A DNA stretch of 64,000 bases from Scleromitrula shiraiana (GCA_028455995.1 JABELC010000005.1:2728001-2792000), one strand, 5' to 3'; shown: positions 33,023 through 47,206, counted from the stretch's first letter. The notes: generated from the sequence alone by a model not told the origin. Made by a program: numbers and translations.

Positions 33023-35417
33023 TCAGGACACCTTGCCATTAAATCCTTCCTGATGCCAATCCCCATGCTGAGCTTCTTTCGCAGCATCAACAACTCCCCC
33101 GGCACTTCCAGCAGCTACAAGGGCCGCTTGACTTAGATGACTTCCGTGTTGATCCACATCAACACTACCTAGCCAATACAAAGAGAAGAACACCATAAGA
33201 TGTAGGGCCACGCAATAACCTGCGAACAAGTTTCGACTTGTCCTGGTAGCCAAGACCATTCTTGTGATAGAAAATACTATTCTTTCAGGTAAACTCATGC
33301 GTTTGTATGCCCGAGCTGATTCTCGCCCACGGAACGCAGCAAAGGGTGATATATTAGACTCATATGCTGAGCGATAACGATTTAAAGCAAGGCCAGATGA
33401 TGTGGACGAGGACATCTGGATCGTGGATGGGTTAGGATTAGTAGCATAAGAAGATGCTGATGATGATGTTGGTCCTGCCCGGTTATACGTTGATACATAT
33501 CTTGTCTTTTCGTATAGATTGAGGTTGTCCTTTTGTAAAGATGCAATCTCTTGTCTCAAAGACGATACTGTACGATGACTTTCAGAAAGCTCATTCTCTA
33601 GTTGTGAGTTTCTTTGTTTGAATCGATCACGTTGAGCCGTAACCATGGGAAGAATGCCCGATCCACCGCCTACAGGCTCCCCCGAGCGTAAAACCTCTAA
33701 TGGAGTACTGCCAACCGGGGTCCTGGGATCAAACCCAGATATAATGGACGAGGTGGGTGAAGTTCTACGGTTTCTAGATGCGAACGGACTGATCGAAGAT
33801 TGCGGATAGCGACTTGCGTAAGTTCCTGCTACGGAAGGAGCTGAAGGGTAAGCATTTGTTGCTCCCTGAACATTAGCAAGATCATTTTCCAGAGTGGCGT
33901 TCAAACTTTGCACTCTTTCCAACTCGGCATTGGCGGTGGAAAGATTTTCTTGCATAGTTTGTAGACGACTTTGTAAGTCTTGATGGGAGACTCTCAGAAT
34001 AGTAAGCTCATCAGTCAACTTTTTGTTCCTGCTAAGTAGGAGCTGCTCCAATGTATCGCTCTTTGCTTTGACAGTAGAACCATTTCCTGTAGGCTCCTGA
34101 GAATTTAATATAGCACCATTGCCATCTTGATCATCATCGTCACCCATAGAGAACTCGATACTCTTCAAAACTTCGAGTTCTTGTTTTACTTCTTCATAGT
34201 CGCTCCACTTTTGGACTTTGGATTTTAGAGAATCACGTTCTTCCTTAAGCATCGTTGTTTCCCTTTCCAAACTACGGAGCTTGCTATCAAGATCGCGTTT
34301 CTTGGCATCTCTTTCGACCCTTGCAGCATCCAACTTCCGCATCAAAGATGAATTTTCAGATCTTAGTCGCATATAAGCAGGATCATCTTCTAAAGCTAAT
34401 ACGGGTTGGCTTGGAACTTGCGACGCTGATTGGGCAAGCTCTATTCTTAACTGCTCATTTCGTGCCTCAACTTCTGCTAGTCGAACGCTTGTACGTTCTA
34501 AGTCAGAATTGACCATCTCCAGCTCTGCACTAGTGACATGACCTCGACCCCCATCTGTATCTGCATGCTCAGATTGTCCCAGGCGCTGATTCACTTCATA
34601 GCTGGCCTTGATTTCGTTCAGTAATCGTTCCTGGTTTTCCACCTTCTCTTCCAGCAATTTCTCCTTTGCTTCCCAGTTGTCTTTCTTCTCTTGTAGAACC
34701 GCAGCCCATGAAGTTTCCACTTCCTTGACCTTCGTCTCTAGATTCTCTTCCAAGCTCTTTCGAGTTGCTCGTTCAGCTTCTAGTCTAGATTCCGTTTCTT
34801 CCAATTGATTTGTGAGCTTGCTGACACTTTTCTGGAGGTGCTCATTCTCCTGGGTAACTTTCGGTAGGGTGTCTTCGGAAAGTAGTAAAGAATCGACAGA
34901 AGCTTCTAGCAAAGGGTATGGATCTGGCGCTTCGGATAACGATGAGTATACTTGTAAGAAAGCCGAGTTCGTAGATTTTGAGTGGTTTGTGAGAAGATCA
35001 ATAAATGTCTGGTAAGCTGTAAAATAAGTTGACGTTAGTAAGAGCTCCAGTTGCGCGTCGCAAACTTAACCCACCTTTCAATAACCCTTTAACCTCCGAC
35101 AGCTTGCCTGAATCATCCAGCTTTCGGAAATCCTTCGTCTTTTGGGCCAGGTCTTTCCGCTGTACAGTTGAATCTCTCTGATATTGAACAATTTCCGATG
35201 CGGTATTATCGAGGGATGGAATCATGGAAGTGAGGTCAATGGCTATAGTATGTTAGCAGAGATTGCAAAGCATGAGAGATAGTTATTCACTTCGCCATGC
35301 CGAGATTGCCTTCTGAAATTTGTTGTCTCCATCCTGCTCTGAAGCTACATGGTCTCCAGAAGGTGTTGGAGGTTTGGAGATTGAGGCTGCTAGCGCTGAA
35401 TCCGCGAAGTCGGTCAT
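33023..35417 (-). CDS. COY1: Golgi golgin CASP / COY1
   Basis: CASP/COY1 is a tail-anchored coiled-coil golgin that acts in intra-Golgi retrograde traffic. Three exons, 35417-35291, 35242-35075 and 35016-33023, join in phase to give 762 residues. The N-terminus (FQKAISAWRTIDLTSMIP, then QRKDLAQKTKDFRKL) is the conserved CASP start. Long coiled coils fill about residues 95-560 (LEERATRKSLEENLE-like heptads). The C-terminal CASP domain has RMSLPERIVFSITRMVLATR just before a single membrane helix (about 685-712, YCVALHLMVFFSLYWLG). The short Golgi-lumenal tail holds an Ala/Gly-rich stretch. It is transcribed away from VPS3 across 375 bases. Confidence 0.93.
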
Positions 35418-35792
35418 CGTAATGTCCTTTCCCAAAGGGTAATAACCATCTGTGTGGATTGGAGTTGTTTGTATTAGAATCACTAAAAGACCTGCGTGTT
35501 CTATTTATTTAAGGCTCCTGATGTTTGAAACGATTCTAAGCGTCGTAAGCCTGGAGCATTTGGAGTTATAGGCAATGTGTTCGTTGTGATCATTGGACCA
35601 AAGTAGCTTCAGCATAGCTCTCGTGAATAAACATCCCTGTAACCACAGCCTCAGCCTTCCTTCCCCACACAAGCCTAAACCCACTGACAACCATACCATA
35701 TAAATGCGCCTCATATATTAATTTCCATGAATAACAAATGGTTATGTTTACATTTGCCATGAGAGTTATATATTGGTAGATCGCCTTTTGTA
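35418..35792. promoter_or_regulatory. Divergent promoter region between COY1 and VPS3
   Basis: These 375 bases lie between two divergent start codons of membrane-traffic genes and must contain both promoters. I see no specific motif that I would name. Confidence 0.45.
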
Positions 35793-38700
35793 ATGGCCTC
35801 AAGTGATCCAGAAAAGCTCTTGACCTCGCGGAAGAGGAAACGTAGAGCTCCGGAGAATGGCCCATACGTCTTGCGCAGCCTAATTGAGGATTTGCCCTTG
35901 TCCGCAGATGGAGATAGGACTGATATTGAAATAAACTGTGTGGAATTTCTAGGTGAGACACAGTCTTCGGATCTTAGAAGAGCATATGCTTCATTTTGTT
36001 CGTGCATCTCTGTTGTTTGATCCCTAACATTTCTTAGACCAGAACTTGTATATTGGAACTTCGGCCTCTGAGATTCTTCATTTTGTTAAGATACCACCGG
36101 ACCCCGCAGATGTTTCGGGGAAACCTTCCTATATTCTTGCCTCTCGATTGCCTCCTGCGTATCATGAACCATCTGGTCGCGACCGACCTGGGGTTCAACA
36201 GATTCTACTCCTCCCAAAAGTTAACAAGGCTTGCATATTGTGCAATTGGACAGCAACGTTCTATTCTCTACCGGAACTGAGTCCAGTGTTTGGAACAACA
36301 CAAATACGGCCTTGCAATTGGATTGGAGGTACAGATTTGAATACGGATCTACTTAGCTCGGATCAAGATGGCACGAATTCTGTAGTAGTACTTGTTTCGC
36401 TGAACAAAAGAATGAGAGTTGTGAGGATAGGAGAAGATGCTCGAGCTTTGAGAGTACGTCTTGAAGTTTATCAAAGCATTATTCGATGCTTGACTGATGT
36501 ATATCAATAGACAATAGATTTTGCGGGAAGCACCATATCCATTCGCCGTGACTCGTTTGCTTGTGTTGCCGATTCGAGGTCTTATGCTTTACTCGATGTC
36601 GATCGTCAGTTGAAGATACCTCTCTTTCCTATTTCATCATCAGACGATTCACAATCTGGCAGTATTGGTGGCCGGGTAGAAGATATCTCTGGAAATCATG
36701 GTGGAGGAGTCTCGCGGAGCGCCTCATCGGCGCATCCCGAGTCTTCAGATCGAAGTCATGCAAGAAGTACAAGTCTTGGTGCCTTTATAGCTGGTAGTCC
36801 TCGACGAGACAGTCTACGTGCTACAAGTGGAGACCGTTCTGGGCGAGATACCCCTGACCGGTTATTTCGCGAGGCTTCACCTGTACCGACTGCAAGCTCT
36901 TTGGCTCCTCCTCCACAGCGTGACCCCAGTCCCGATAAACCATTGCCACCTCCACCAGCAGAGGTTGCTCAAGCTCCTCAACATTCGGCACCTGTATATT
37001 TGAAGCCTCACATAGTCTCGCCAACTCCACTGGAATTTCTTCTAACCACGGGTACTGGACCTCATGATCATGGAGTCGGCATGTTCGTGAATCTTGAAGG
37101 GGATGTTACTAGATCAACATTAGATTTCACTAGTTATCCTGAGGTCGTCGTCGTAGATGGTCGTGGGGTTGACGTAGATCCAACTCCCATTACTATGGAT
37201 GATGAAGAAGAAGGATTCGTACTTGCATCTATGGCCCTTGACCATAATGGTAAGCTGCGGCATGGGATAGAAATTCAACGTTGGGACCTGGATCCTGGGG
37301 AGGCCAACACTCCAAAATTCTGGCTTGAGCCTCCCATACCAAATGATGCAGATGAGGAATTTAATGAGAGAAAAGTTGGGTTGAGATCAGTCATTGAGCG
37401 TGGAGGTGTTTACTTCGATGAAGTGGTTAACAAGCTTCGTTTAAAACGGTTTTCACCTTTTACATTGAGATCAGTGAACACTTCCACACTCTCTTTGCGA
37501 AGTGCGGACTCTAGAACAGCGACCTCGCTTCAAAGAGTTTCGGGGGAGCGAGAACTATTTGAAGAATCACTGTCGCCTGGATGGGAAGCCCATCGGAATG
37601 AGGAAGAGCAACAATTTGCTCAAAGACTCAGTCAATCTCAAACCCGAGTAGTTGCATGGTCCGGAAAAAATGTTTGGTGGGCAGTTCGGAACCCTCTGGC
37701 ACTGCGTCTTGATGCCGAGCTTGATGCGGGAAACACCGAGGCCCCTGAAGAGGCAAAATTCCCATCTATAGACAGACGGGCGGCTGTGGAATTGATGAAC
37801 TCACTTCGTGGCCGTGAAGCAAAAACAGAATCCGAGTTTGTTGGATTGGGGTATATCAGACAGAAGGCCGGTTTACTTATCTTAATGAGTATTTTAAATG
37901 CCGAAAAATCTGGAGTTCCTGTGGCTGAATATCAAGCCGCCGAAGAGGCCCTCTTAGAGGGAAGTCTTGATCCGCGAGTCATTCTTGCAATCATTCCTTC
38001 CCTTCGAGGGGAGATTGTTGAAGGCAAAACTGGTATTTGGATTCATGGTGGTGTCAAAGATGCTGCCGACGAGTTCATATCAAATGGAGTGTCTGATATA
38101 GAAGGGACAATACCCGAACAGACTCTTCTTTTCCTCAGGAGATTTTTGATCTCTTGGCGAAGGAGAAAAGGATTTGGTAGTATCTCTAACGAAACTGAGG
38201 TTTTCAAAAGTGTTGATGCTGCTCTTTTACTCGTGCTGTTACAAATAGATAAATCTACTCCTCGTGGTCCCGCGCGGCCGAACTCCGTACGAGCAGAACT
38301 GAACGATTTGGTCGATCATGGCGTAGATTGTTTTGAGAGAGCCATATCTCTACTTGAATCACATCATCGGCTCTTCGTTCTCAGCCGACTCTATCAGAGT
38401 AGGAAAATGTCAAGTGAAGTTCTAGCTACATGGCGAAGGATTGTAGAGGGAGAACAAGATAATGGAGGTGAGTTCGACGGAGAACAAAGAGTTAGAGAAT
38501 ACCTTACCAAGATTCGTAATCCGGCACTTGTTCAGGAGTATGGTGTCTGGCTTGCTACAAGGAATCCCAGACTTGGAGTTCAAGTCTTTGCAGAAGAAAA
38601 TAGTTTAGTCAAATTTGAGCCAACTGAAGTTGTCAAGATACTACGAGAGGGGGCACCAGCTGCAGTAAAGGAATTTCTTGAATATCTCGTTTTCACTAGA

Positions 38701-39504
38701 CATCACGCCGAGTATATCAACGAGCTCATCGCTTTCTACCTTGACATTGTCACCAACAAACTCGAAACATCTCCTGAAGCTCGGGCAATCTTAATCCAAA
38801 CTTATGAGTCCTATCGAGCACTGCGATCCCCCAAACCAACATATCGCCAATTTATCACAGACAACATCCTCAACGAAGAGTGGTGGCACAGTCGACTACG
38901 ACTCCTACAACTCCTCGGCGGAAGTCAAGGCTCCGCATCTGCATCTCAATATGACGTTGCGGCGATCCTCGCCCGCATCGCTCCCTACACACAAGAACTC
39001 GTCCCCGAAGTCATCATTCTCGATGGTCGCCAATCACATCACGAAGAAGCCCTCCGTCTTCTCACTCACGGTCTCGGCGATTACGACACCGCGATTAACT
39101 ATTGTCTTCTTGGGGGCTCCTCCATCTATCATCCTATATCCGGCACCATGTCCCGTCAAACCTTGCCTACGCGTGATGAACAAGCTCGCTTGTTTCGATT
39201 TCTACTAGCGGAGTTTTTGAGTATTGAGGATATCAGTAATAGGGTTGAGCAGACTAGTAGTTTATTGGAACGATTTGGTGGCTGGTTTGATGTGGAAGAT
39301 GTTTTGGGCTTGATTCCGAATAATTGGAGTGTGGAGTTAGTGAGTGGGTTTTTGGTTAGTGCCCTGAGGAGAATTGTGAGGGAGAGGAGTGAGACGATGG
39401 TAGGTAAGGCGTTGAGTGGGGCAGATAATCTGAAGGCTAGTGTTGGGTTGATTGAGAAGAGGGAAGAGGGTGGCACGAAGGTTGAAGTGGAGAGTGAGAG
39501 TTGA
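35793..39504 (+). CDS. VPS3: CORVET tethering subunit VPS3 (TGFBRAP1 family)
   Basis: VPS3 is the Rab5-binding subunit of the CORVET complex that tethers early endosomes. Three exons, 35793-35952, 36038-36453 and 36511-39504, join in phase to give 1189 residues. The N-terminal CNH (citron homology) beta-propeller starts near residue 45 (INCVEFLDQNLYIGTSASEI). It is interrupted by a low-complexity Ser/Pro insert, including a proline-rich patch near 322-346. The C-terminal half has the Vps39-type alpha-solenoid (ISLLESHHRLFVLSRLYQS, YGVWLATRNPRLGVQVF) and ends with a conserved helical block (EDVLGLIPNNWSVELVSGFL). The 3' end shows a sharp change of codon use, C-rich to about 39130 and then G-rich. 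Confidence 0.88.
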
Positions 39505-40576
39505 GGTAGGCGAATACATGCAGATAGAGAATGGAATATTACGATTATCTTGTTATCCAGTATTTGCAGCTTCAGTCAAATAGACGCAAGTGAAAACTGA
39601 CAAGCGTGTAGTTTGCAGTGGAATGAATACATAATCATTGTGTCGTTAGAATAACAGTCAATTCTTGGAAATCCGATGACATAGCAATATCACAGCTGCG
39701 TTATACTGAGGAGTGGATGACTTTTTTATTGGTTAAATTTTTCTACGTAGATATGCTTCTTGCCCTCGTAGAATCGACATAGATACTGCAACATGAAGCA
39801 TCAAGCATTTTTACCAACTCCAACCAAGAGTAACCACCAACTCACCTTACCAGTACAATCTAGTCTCTAGCCACGAACATATGATACTCTCATCAATCCA
39901 TTTCAGCATGCATACCCCAACCATACACTCATATGACTAGACTATCAAATGATAAACACCAACAAAGACGGATATAGAAAACGTGATCGGAAATAGACAG
40001 CACGAGCAGAGAAAACGGCCCTTTTCTTCCAAACCGTCCGTAATCAACGGACGAAGTTGACCCACCCGCGGGCGTCCAACCTGGTTTGCTGACTACCATG
40101 CAGCAGGAAGGGCGAGAGATAGTATACGGGCACGGGTGTGTTTCTTTTGATTCTGTGGTCAGCTTTCTCTTAATTCATTGCATCCCTATCATGTTTAAAG
40201 CGTGGGTGGATGCTTGCTTATTGGGAGTTTGTGACAGTTGCTCGTCATGGTTCAAATATATCTTATAACACTTCTATCCATGATATAAACGCACTGCCTC
40301 CTCATCTCTTACTGGGAATCCTTATGGGCGCTCGTTTAATGTTTATGTCTCTTCCTAGCTATGCTATGCTATACTATCCATGAACATTTTATCGTGCATG
40401 AATGATACCGAACGAACCTTTCAAAGTCGTTCCCCCCCATCATTATCTCGCTTCAACCAAAGTTGAGATGAGATGCAGCTAGGGAAACGTTACTTGAAGT
40501 AACAAGTATGCAAGATTTCTAAAATCCATCTCCAGTTGGGAATCGTTCGAGGAACCTCTTCCTCGCGTATAGGTAA

Positions 40577-40601
40577 CCTATCCTATCCTATCCTATCCTA
40601 T
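40577..40601. repeat. (CTATC)n pentanucleotide array
   Basis: Five perfect copies. The same unit recurs at 43150-43179 and, degenerate, at positions 1-75 of the window. Confidence 0.9.
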
Positions 40602-42436
40602 ACTTGGAATAGATGGCTGACATCGATGACTCAGATGCTTCCCGTGTAAGGGTTCTTTCCTACTGTTCCTGCCGGATGGGATGGATGAGATGGGGCGAAC
40701 ATTGCATACTGAGTTAAATCCTTTTCGCGAGTCAAATTTCAGTGTGAGGAGATAAAGCAGAGTAGAGTAGAGTAAGGTAGACTTGCAGGTAAACGATCGA
40801 ATCACCTCTCGAATCACTTTACCAAAACCGAAAGCGAAAATAACGAACGCGCTGCTGCATCGATGTGCATACCAAAGGGATGAGCTGATGTTATAGCTGG
40901 AAACTTTCCCACAAAACGTTGGTTAATGAACCAATCATATATGGAAAGTGACCGTCACACTTGAACTGATAACCTTTCTCAATCAGTCGATTCAACTCGG
41001 TTAGAGCGTCACAATGTTTATCATATCACTGGTATACTGTATATCTCGATCTCAACCCCATCAGAAGGGACTAACTATCAACAAATAATAAGACAGCGTG
41101 ATCCACATTCCAAATTTAGTCCCAATAAATGTTTCGAAGGTGGGACAAACACACAAAATGTGATAGAAAGCTGTTACATGAACCAGGGATTACGCCGTTC
41201 ACCGACTATATAAAATATGTCGTTGGAGCATTGAGGGAAGGTTGGGGAATACATAATACATGAACGTACATGAACGTACCCCGCAATCTTCAATGCCCTT
41301 TTTTCTTCCCGAAAATTCTTCTTGATTTCCAGTTTGGGGGGTTTTCATGTCATGTCATGTCAAGTCAAGTCACAGTTGTACTACAGACAATCAATATCGG
41401 GTAAATAATTACAGATCTTGCTTGAAGCCATCTATCTTGTTTGTTTGTTTTTTTGTCTCCGATATGTGACTACATACTATGTATATATTGCTTGTGGATG
41501 TTGTATACCACACAGCTTCTTATCTATGTACTAACTATCTGTGTTCAAATCAAGCATGGTAGAAGGACATCTACAGTACAATAGTTGCATTAGAAATCTG
41601 ATAGACAAACGTCGGTGAGATGGTAGGGTTCGGATTAATCGATAACCCGAATTCAGTGCTGTTCAATTCTCATCATTCATCATTCATCACTCATCACTCA
41701 TCACTCAAGTAAGTAAGTACACCCATCTAAGCATCTAAGTTAGAGATAACCTTTGCAGTACATCTGATGTCACTCTCGGGTTTAAAAATTAAATGTAGTT
41801 ACTGCAACCAGCTTCAATGACGGATGATTCTATATATTCTATGTATTCTATATATTCTATATATTCTATTTAAAGTAATAATTGTTGCCTAATCATAGAC
41901 GAGCACCTGACTGTGAAATGAAAAAGCGAAGTGTAGTTAACTAAAATAGTTATTATTACTAGTACTAGTATGTTCCGTAAGTGAATCTTAATTCTACCGG
42001 GAATTACCTCCTAGGTCTCCTAGGGCATTTCTTTGGTAATAAGTTTACTTAAATTTAAAAGGAGTGAGAGATGAAGATCTTGAAAATGTTCCTTGATGAA
42101 CCCCGGAATTTGGAGAACATGATATGGTCATTTACTAACTTATTATTATAAGTTAGTATATCTAGCTGTCTACTTTATACTGGTACTTTGATTTGTACAA
42201 TGTAAAAAAAATATGATATGATGTAAAAAGTTCCCGATAACCACTACGATCTCATCTAACCCCCTCCCGTCATTTAACCTTTCTTTCCCTTCGGTACGGA
42301 AGTACGATCCTTTAGTTTTAACCTCGGAAAACTTCAACATTCACGTTCTCATTGTAAAGTTTCACCATGCTTCGTCGGACTCAAACTTAACGTAGCTCAT
42401 CCATGCTATAAAAGTATATAACCCAATCTACCTTCT

Positions 42437-42487
42437 ACCTTCTACCTTCACAGCACAGCACAGCACAGTACAGTACAGTACAGCACA
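42437..42487. repeat. (CTACCTT)n followed by (CAGCA/CAGTA)n
   Basis: Three copies of a heptamer run directly into about eight copies of a pentamer that alternates CAGCA and CAGTA. Confidence 0.85.
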
Positions 42488-43079
42488 GAGCTACTACGAT
42501 CGATCCCGTTTAGCGCCAGTAAAAACAAACCGGGAAGCTTTAAGCCTCGGGGTAGAACATAGTACCGAAACATCCGACTAATTGTACCAAAAAGTGGAAG
42601 GGTAAATATTGATTTTTTCACATCGTCCACTCACTTCATAACTACTATGTACAGTATCTATTTACAGTACATACATATGTAGTTGAGCCCATTCATCTAA
42701 AGTACCGAATCGATAAAAATACATTCAGTAGTACTATACGCCACTAGAGTCATGTAAGAGAAAAAAATAAAAAAGAAGGCGACCTGATAATGACGATGTC
42801 GATGGTATGATCTCAATATGATATCAAATCTGACTGCATCAATAACTTATTATAATAATAATAATAAGTACAATAGCAAAAAAAGAACGCTCATCCACTG
42901 CATTGACTGCAACTCAAGCTACGCTGCAAGGCAAGAGACCCGAAACCCATCTTCGGTAAGCAAAAAAAAATCTCTCAGGGACCACTAGCATACAATCCAA
43001 TCCGCTTTTCATACTACGTAGTATTGATATGTTGCATGCATGGGCATAAAAAAAAGTACAGTTCTGTAGTAGAGGGGGA

Positions 43080-43105
43080 TTTTTTTTTTTTTTTTTTTTT
43101 TTTTT
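43080..43105. repeat. 26-base poly-T tract
   Basis: An uninterrupted T run follows GGGGGA. The length may be unreliable if read through by PCR or short reads. No downstream element suggests a retrotransposon tail on the minus strand. Confidence 0.9.
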
Positions 43106-43149
43106 GGCTTTCCTCGCCTCTATTATGTATAGATTGTACAGTCAATATT

Positions 43150-43179
43150 CTATCCTATCCTATCCTATCCTATCCTATC
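43150..43179. repeat. (CTATC)n pentanucleotide array
   Basis: Six copies of the same pentamer as at 40577-40601. Confidence 0.9.
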
Positions 43180-43661
43180 GCTAGAATTACATCCGCACGA
43201 TACCCGCAATACGCGCAATACCCACTGTACGTACAAAAGATGAAGATCTTCTTCTAGAAGAAAAAGTGGTTCTAAAATAGGGTCGTTGCTTTTAGTGTTC
43301 GGGTTTGGTTTCTATCTTGATCGATTGATTGATGGATGGGAATTTGGTGATCAATGGAATGGAATGCGGAAGTATAGTACCGTACTCAAGTGCTCAAGTT
43401 GTGTTTCATGCATGCGATGATGAGTATGGGTACGCTACGTTATGAGGTTGATGAATTGAGCTTGCTTGGATGTGGTCTGGAGGAAATATACTGTAGGTTG
43501 TTTAATGATTAATATACATACATCCATTATCACAATCATCAGTGTATTTATCAATCACAAACATGTATATGTATAAATAGTCCAATACATATCCTCAAAA
43601 GAAACAACAGACGTTTGACTCAGCATGTAAAGTTGTATGAATAATCAATGAAATCCCCCTC

Positions 43662-43740
43662 GATCACATCACATCACATCACATCACATCACATACAGGC
43701 TGATACAATACAATACAATACAATACTACAATACAATACA
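43662..43740. repeat. (ATCAC)n then (AATAC)n arrays
   Basis: About six copies of ATCAC, a ten-base gap, then about seven copies of AATAC with one interruption. Confidence 0.9.
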
Positions 43741-44698
43741 GCATAACCTCAATTGATACTTGGGTAGTATCGTATCCTATTGTAAGGCGGTGAGATCAAT
43801 GTATCTGCTCCCCAGGGCTTTGACGGGCACACCAGCAAGCTACTCACAAATAGTGCGCATCATAAAAAAAGAAACCAAAAAAAAAATAAGAAAACAAGAA
43901 TATAACACCAATCAAGATCTAGCAGATGAGCCGCCAACCGTTTCTTCTTCTTTTTGATTAGTTAGTACGTACCCGTGGACCTCCACTACTAGCTAGCTAG
44001 CCATGAACCAAAAAAACAAACGGTGCCCGAGGCTCATAGTCACACCTAAGTAGATTTTCCTATTTTGGGATTCCCACTACGTTAGCTAGTTTGTAGCTCA
44101 GGTTGCTAGAAAGATTCCCAGACGGAAAGGAAATCAAACCTTAGAAGAGTGGATGGGCAGAATTGATTTTTTTTGAATTTTTTTGGGTTAGAAGAATAAA
44201 GTCCGTGAATTTGGGTGGTAGTATAGCATGGCACTGTATGGCATGGCATGGTGATGATGTAACTTTGACATTTTGTACTTATCTACCAGCCTGCCTGTGC
44301 TGTGCTGTGTTGTGCATCGGCGTACAACACGATGTATACATACATACATAGCAGTTGAAAGTGAGAGTGAGAGTGAGAGTGAGCAGTAACAAGGTTTGAG
44401 GATGGGATAGGACAGTCGGTCCAGGTAATCTGTATAGAATCTTGTGATCGGAAGGATTGTGATGCTCAACCATAATACATACATACGTATACCGGGGAAA
44501 TGTAAGAAACTAGATACTTATATACATACGCACATCCATACCATACTGTACACAACGCGCAGTGCTTGAAGGAAGGATTTGCGACAAGTAAGTATTTGGA
44601 TTTCGGTCAACTATGAGATGGAATCGGATGTTCAGAACGCCCGGCTTATCCTGTGACTTTGACACCTTTTTTTGAGAGTGATGTTTTGACTTGACTTG

Positions 44699-44724
44699 AT
44701 ATGATATGATATGATATGATATGA
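44699..44724. repeat. (ATATG)n array
   Basis: Five copies of ATATG in a row, another pentanucleotide unit of this region. Confidence 0.85.
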
Positions 44725-45304
44725 CATGCAGCAGAAGTAAAGATGTATGTAGAGGCAGGTTTAAACGGCGGACGGGCGTATAGGTATCCAGGTTCCTTCG
44801 TTCATTAAAAGGCAAACCATGAATGGCATGAGTGAAGAAATGGTTCTATTAGCCGGCGTGTAGATACTTGCACAGGCGGTCGGTCGTTGATCGGTAGTTT
44901 CAGTCAGCCTGTTATCAGTAATGTAATGATCAAAACATTACATTGACTCTCTTAGGCAGATGATGATCATGATGAAACGATGCAAAAATGGACACGAGAA
45001 TACGGTTACAGATAGATGGAGTGACAGGGCAGGCGAGGGAGTCGTTCGGAGTTGAGTTACGGTTTACAGAGTCTGTTTCGATGGCTCGTCTATTATTGAA
45101 GAGAAAGGAAAGAGATAGGCAGACATGGGAAGGAAAGAAAAGGTCAGTGTGTATGTGAGCACTGTCTGTGTGGCCCCCAGCCCAGTGAGAAAATGGAGTA
45201 CAGTATGCGAGTACGACACTGGTGAGAAATCGATGATCCGTCATGCTGGTCATGGTTTAGTGCGAGGCGGAGTAAATAGATCGCCTGTGTTACCAATTAT
45301 CGTT

Positions 45305-45391
45305 GGAAGGATGGAAGGATGGATGGATGAATGGATGAATGTTTGTTGATTGATTGATTGATTGATGATGATGATGATGATGATGATGATG
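45305..45391. repeat. Compound (GGAT)n-(TGAT)n-(GAT)n array
   Basis: Tetranucleotide GGAT with AATG variants passes into TGAT and then into an uninterrupted GAT trinucleotide run of nine or so copies. Confidence 0.9.
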
Positions 45392-45507
45392 CGACGGGGT
45401 GGGCACTGTGTGGTGATATGATGTGTGTCAAGTGTTTTGTAACGAAACGCTTCGATGTTGCTGGCCCGCCGCTCAAGCCTAACGCAACGCAACAACAATA
45501 ATAAGCA

Positions 45508-45538
45508 GTAGGTAGGTAGGTAGGTAGGTAGGTAGGTA
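45508..45538. repeat. (GGTA)n array
   Basis: Seven perfect tetranucleotide copies. Confidence 0.9.
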
Positions 45539-46462
45539 AATGTACACAAGCAGGGATCTGGATGGGATGGGATGGGGGATGGATTTGGAATGATGGAGAT
45601 TGGGGTTGGGATTTCCCAATTCAGAAATTTCTATCTGCTATGGCTTCATGCTTCTTCATGCTTTATGCATTACAGTGCAGGAGCTATAGGTTCCACTGCT
45701 GCAAATGTAGGTTATCATCACATTACCATTATTTGGTTGGGTATTTTTTTTTGATGCGGTTCTCGTTTGATATTTATGGTTTGAATACTTGTGACAAATG
45801 TAGAGTACAAAATGATATGCCTCGGTACGGATGCCTTCGTTACTTTCAAATTAAAAAAATGATTGATGAAATACTATCACTGTCGACTCGACAAGTGAAG
45901 CTATCCAGCTTTGCTCGTTATGAAAGACCAAATAGGTAATGGTGAACTGGCAAGAATGAGCGGGGGCTATCGAATGGACAAATAGAATAATTCCAAGAGG
46001 GTGTGGTAAAGCTTAATAGTTTCCAAATCGAGAGATAGAGGCTGGAGCCCTATGTTCATAGCGGGTACTACTGTACCATTCACGACGAACAAGGAATAAG
46101 GATATATTGAATGGATTGAAACCTTCATTCGGATTGGATGTTATGCAAAATGCATCTGTAAGTAGAAACAACAACTCGATTCTTTAGGTAAGTAAGATAT
46201 GGCAAGCTTAAGTTTACCAAAAGTTCAAATTCCCCATCCCCCATTTTTCATGGATGTCATCCATGATGAGCCTACTAGAAAATTCGTGAAATCCGTTCAA
46301 TTCGATTCGATATAAAACTTTTATAGAATTATAAACTAACAATGGACTATGGAAACAGAAACTAAACAAAAAAACCAAAACTTGTTTGAACATGTTTTCA
46401 AACTCCGGAGCCAATTGGATTAGTCCTATTGAAACTTATTAGCTAGTAGTTATAGTAGTTAG

Positions 46463-46556
46463 ACATTAGCATTAGCATTAGCATTAGAATTAGAATTAGA
46501 ATTAGAATTAGAATTAGAATTAGAATTAGAAATTAGAATTAGAATTAGCATTAGAA
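46463..46556. repeat. (AGCATT)n/(AGAATT)n hexanucleotide array
   Basis: About fifteen hexamers. AGCATT copies lie at both ends and AGAATT copies in the middle, with one extra A interrupting the run. This is the longest hexamer array in the window. Confidence 0.9.
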
Positions 46557-47206
46557 ATCCACGATTCCACGATATTTCATCCATATGTAAAACTACTGAC
46601 CGTGAACTTGTACAGTTTTACTAATAAACTTATTTTTAGATCAACATGCATTTCCATTGAACTAACTTCTGAGACTACTACGTAACTACAAATGTATCCT
46701 TGCTATACCTTATTTTTATGAATAACGAGGTAAAGGGAATTTTATCAAAAAGATCTCAAAAAGGCATTGAAAACCGAGATATAAACAACCACAAAACCAC
46801 AAAACCACAAAATCACTAAATCACAAACTACATCAGAAGATCTACGCCTCTCATAAATTTGATTCGTTCAATGTCATAGCATATGTAACTATAGTAAAGT
46901 TTACTGAAACAAAACCTAATGATTTTCTACTTTATCTTGAAAATCGCATATACGTAGATTGTTAAATCTCATTATTCTTACTAAATATTTTGAAAGGGTT
47001 TTCTCAAGTATCCTACCTAATAATAACTATACATTACTGGTACTAGAGACATTACAGCCATCCGATGTTATCCATCATCTAGTTGCGTTAATGTTACAGT
47101 ATTTGTGTGTTATTATACTGTACATGCTCGGAAACTGGTCAATCGCATCTCAATATGAATGAACAAATGAATACTCATTGCACTACACTACCACTCATCA
47201 TCAGTG

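Noticed and set aside
43080..43105. Poly-T as the tail of a minus-strand retroelement
   Set aside because: No reverse transcriptase remnant, target duplication or conserved body is visible next to it.
43662..43740. Regularly spaced repeats that might suggest a CRISPR-like array
   Set aside because: Units are 5 bases without spacers in a eukaryotic genome; these are microsatellites.
45562..45939. 125-codon open frame in the gene-free region
   Set aside because: It begins inside a GGGAT repeat, has no recognisable domain and no splice or composition support.
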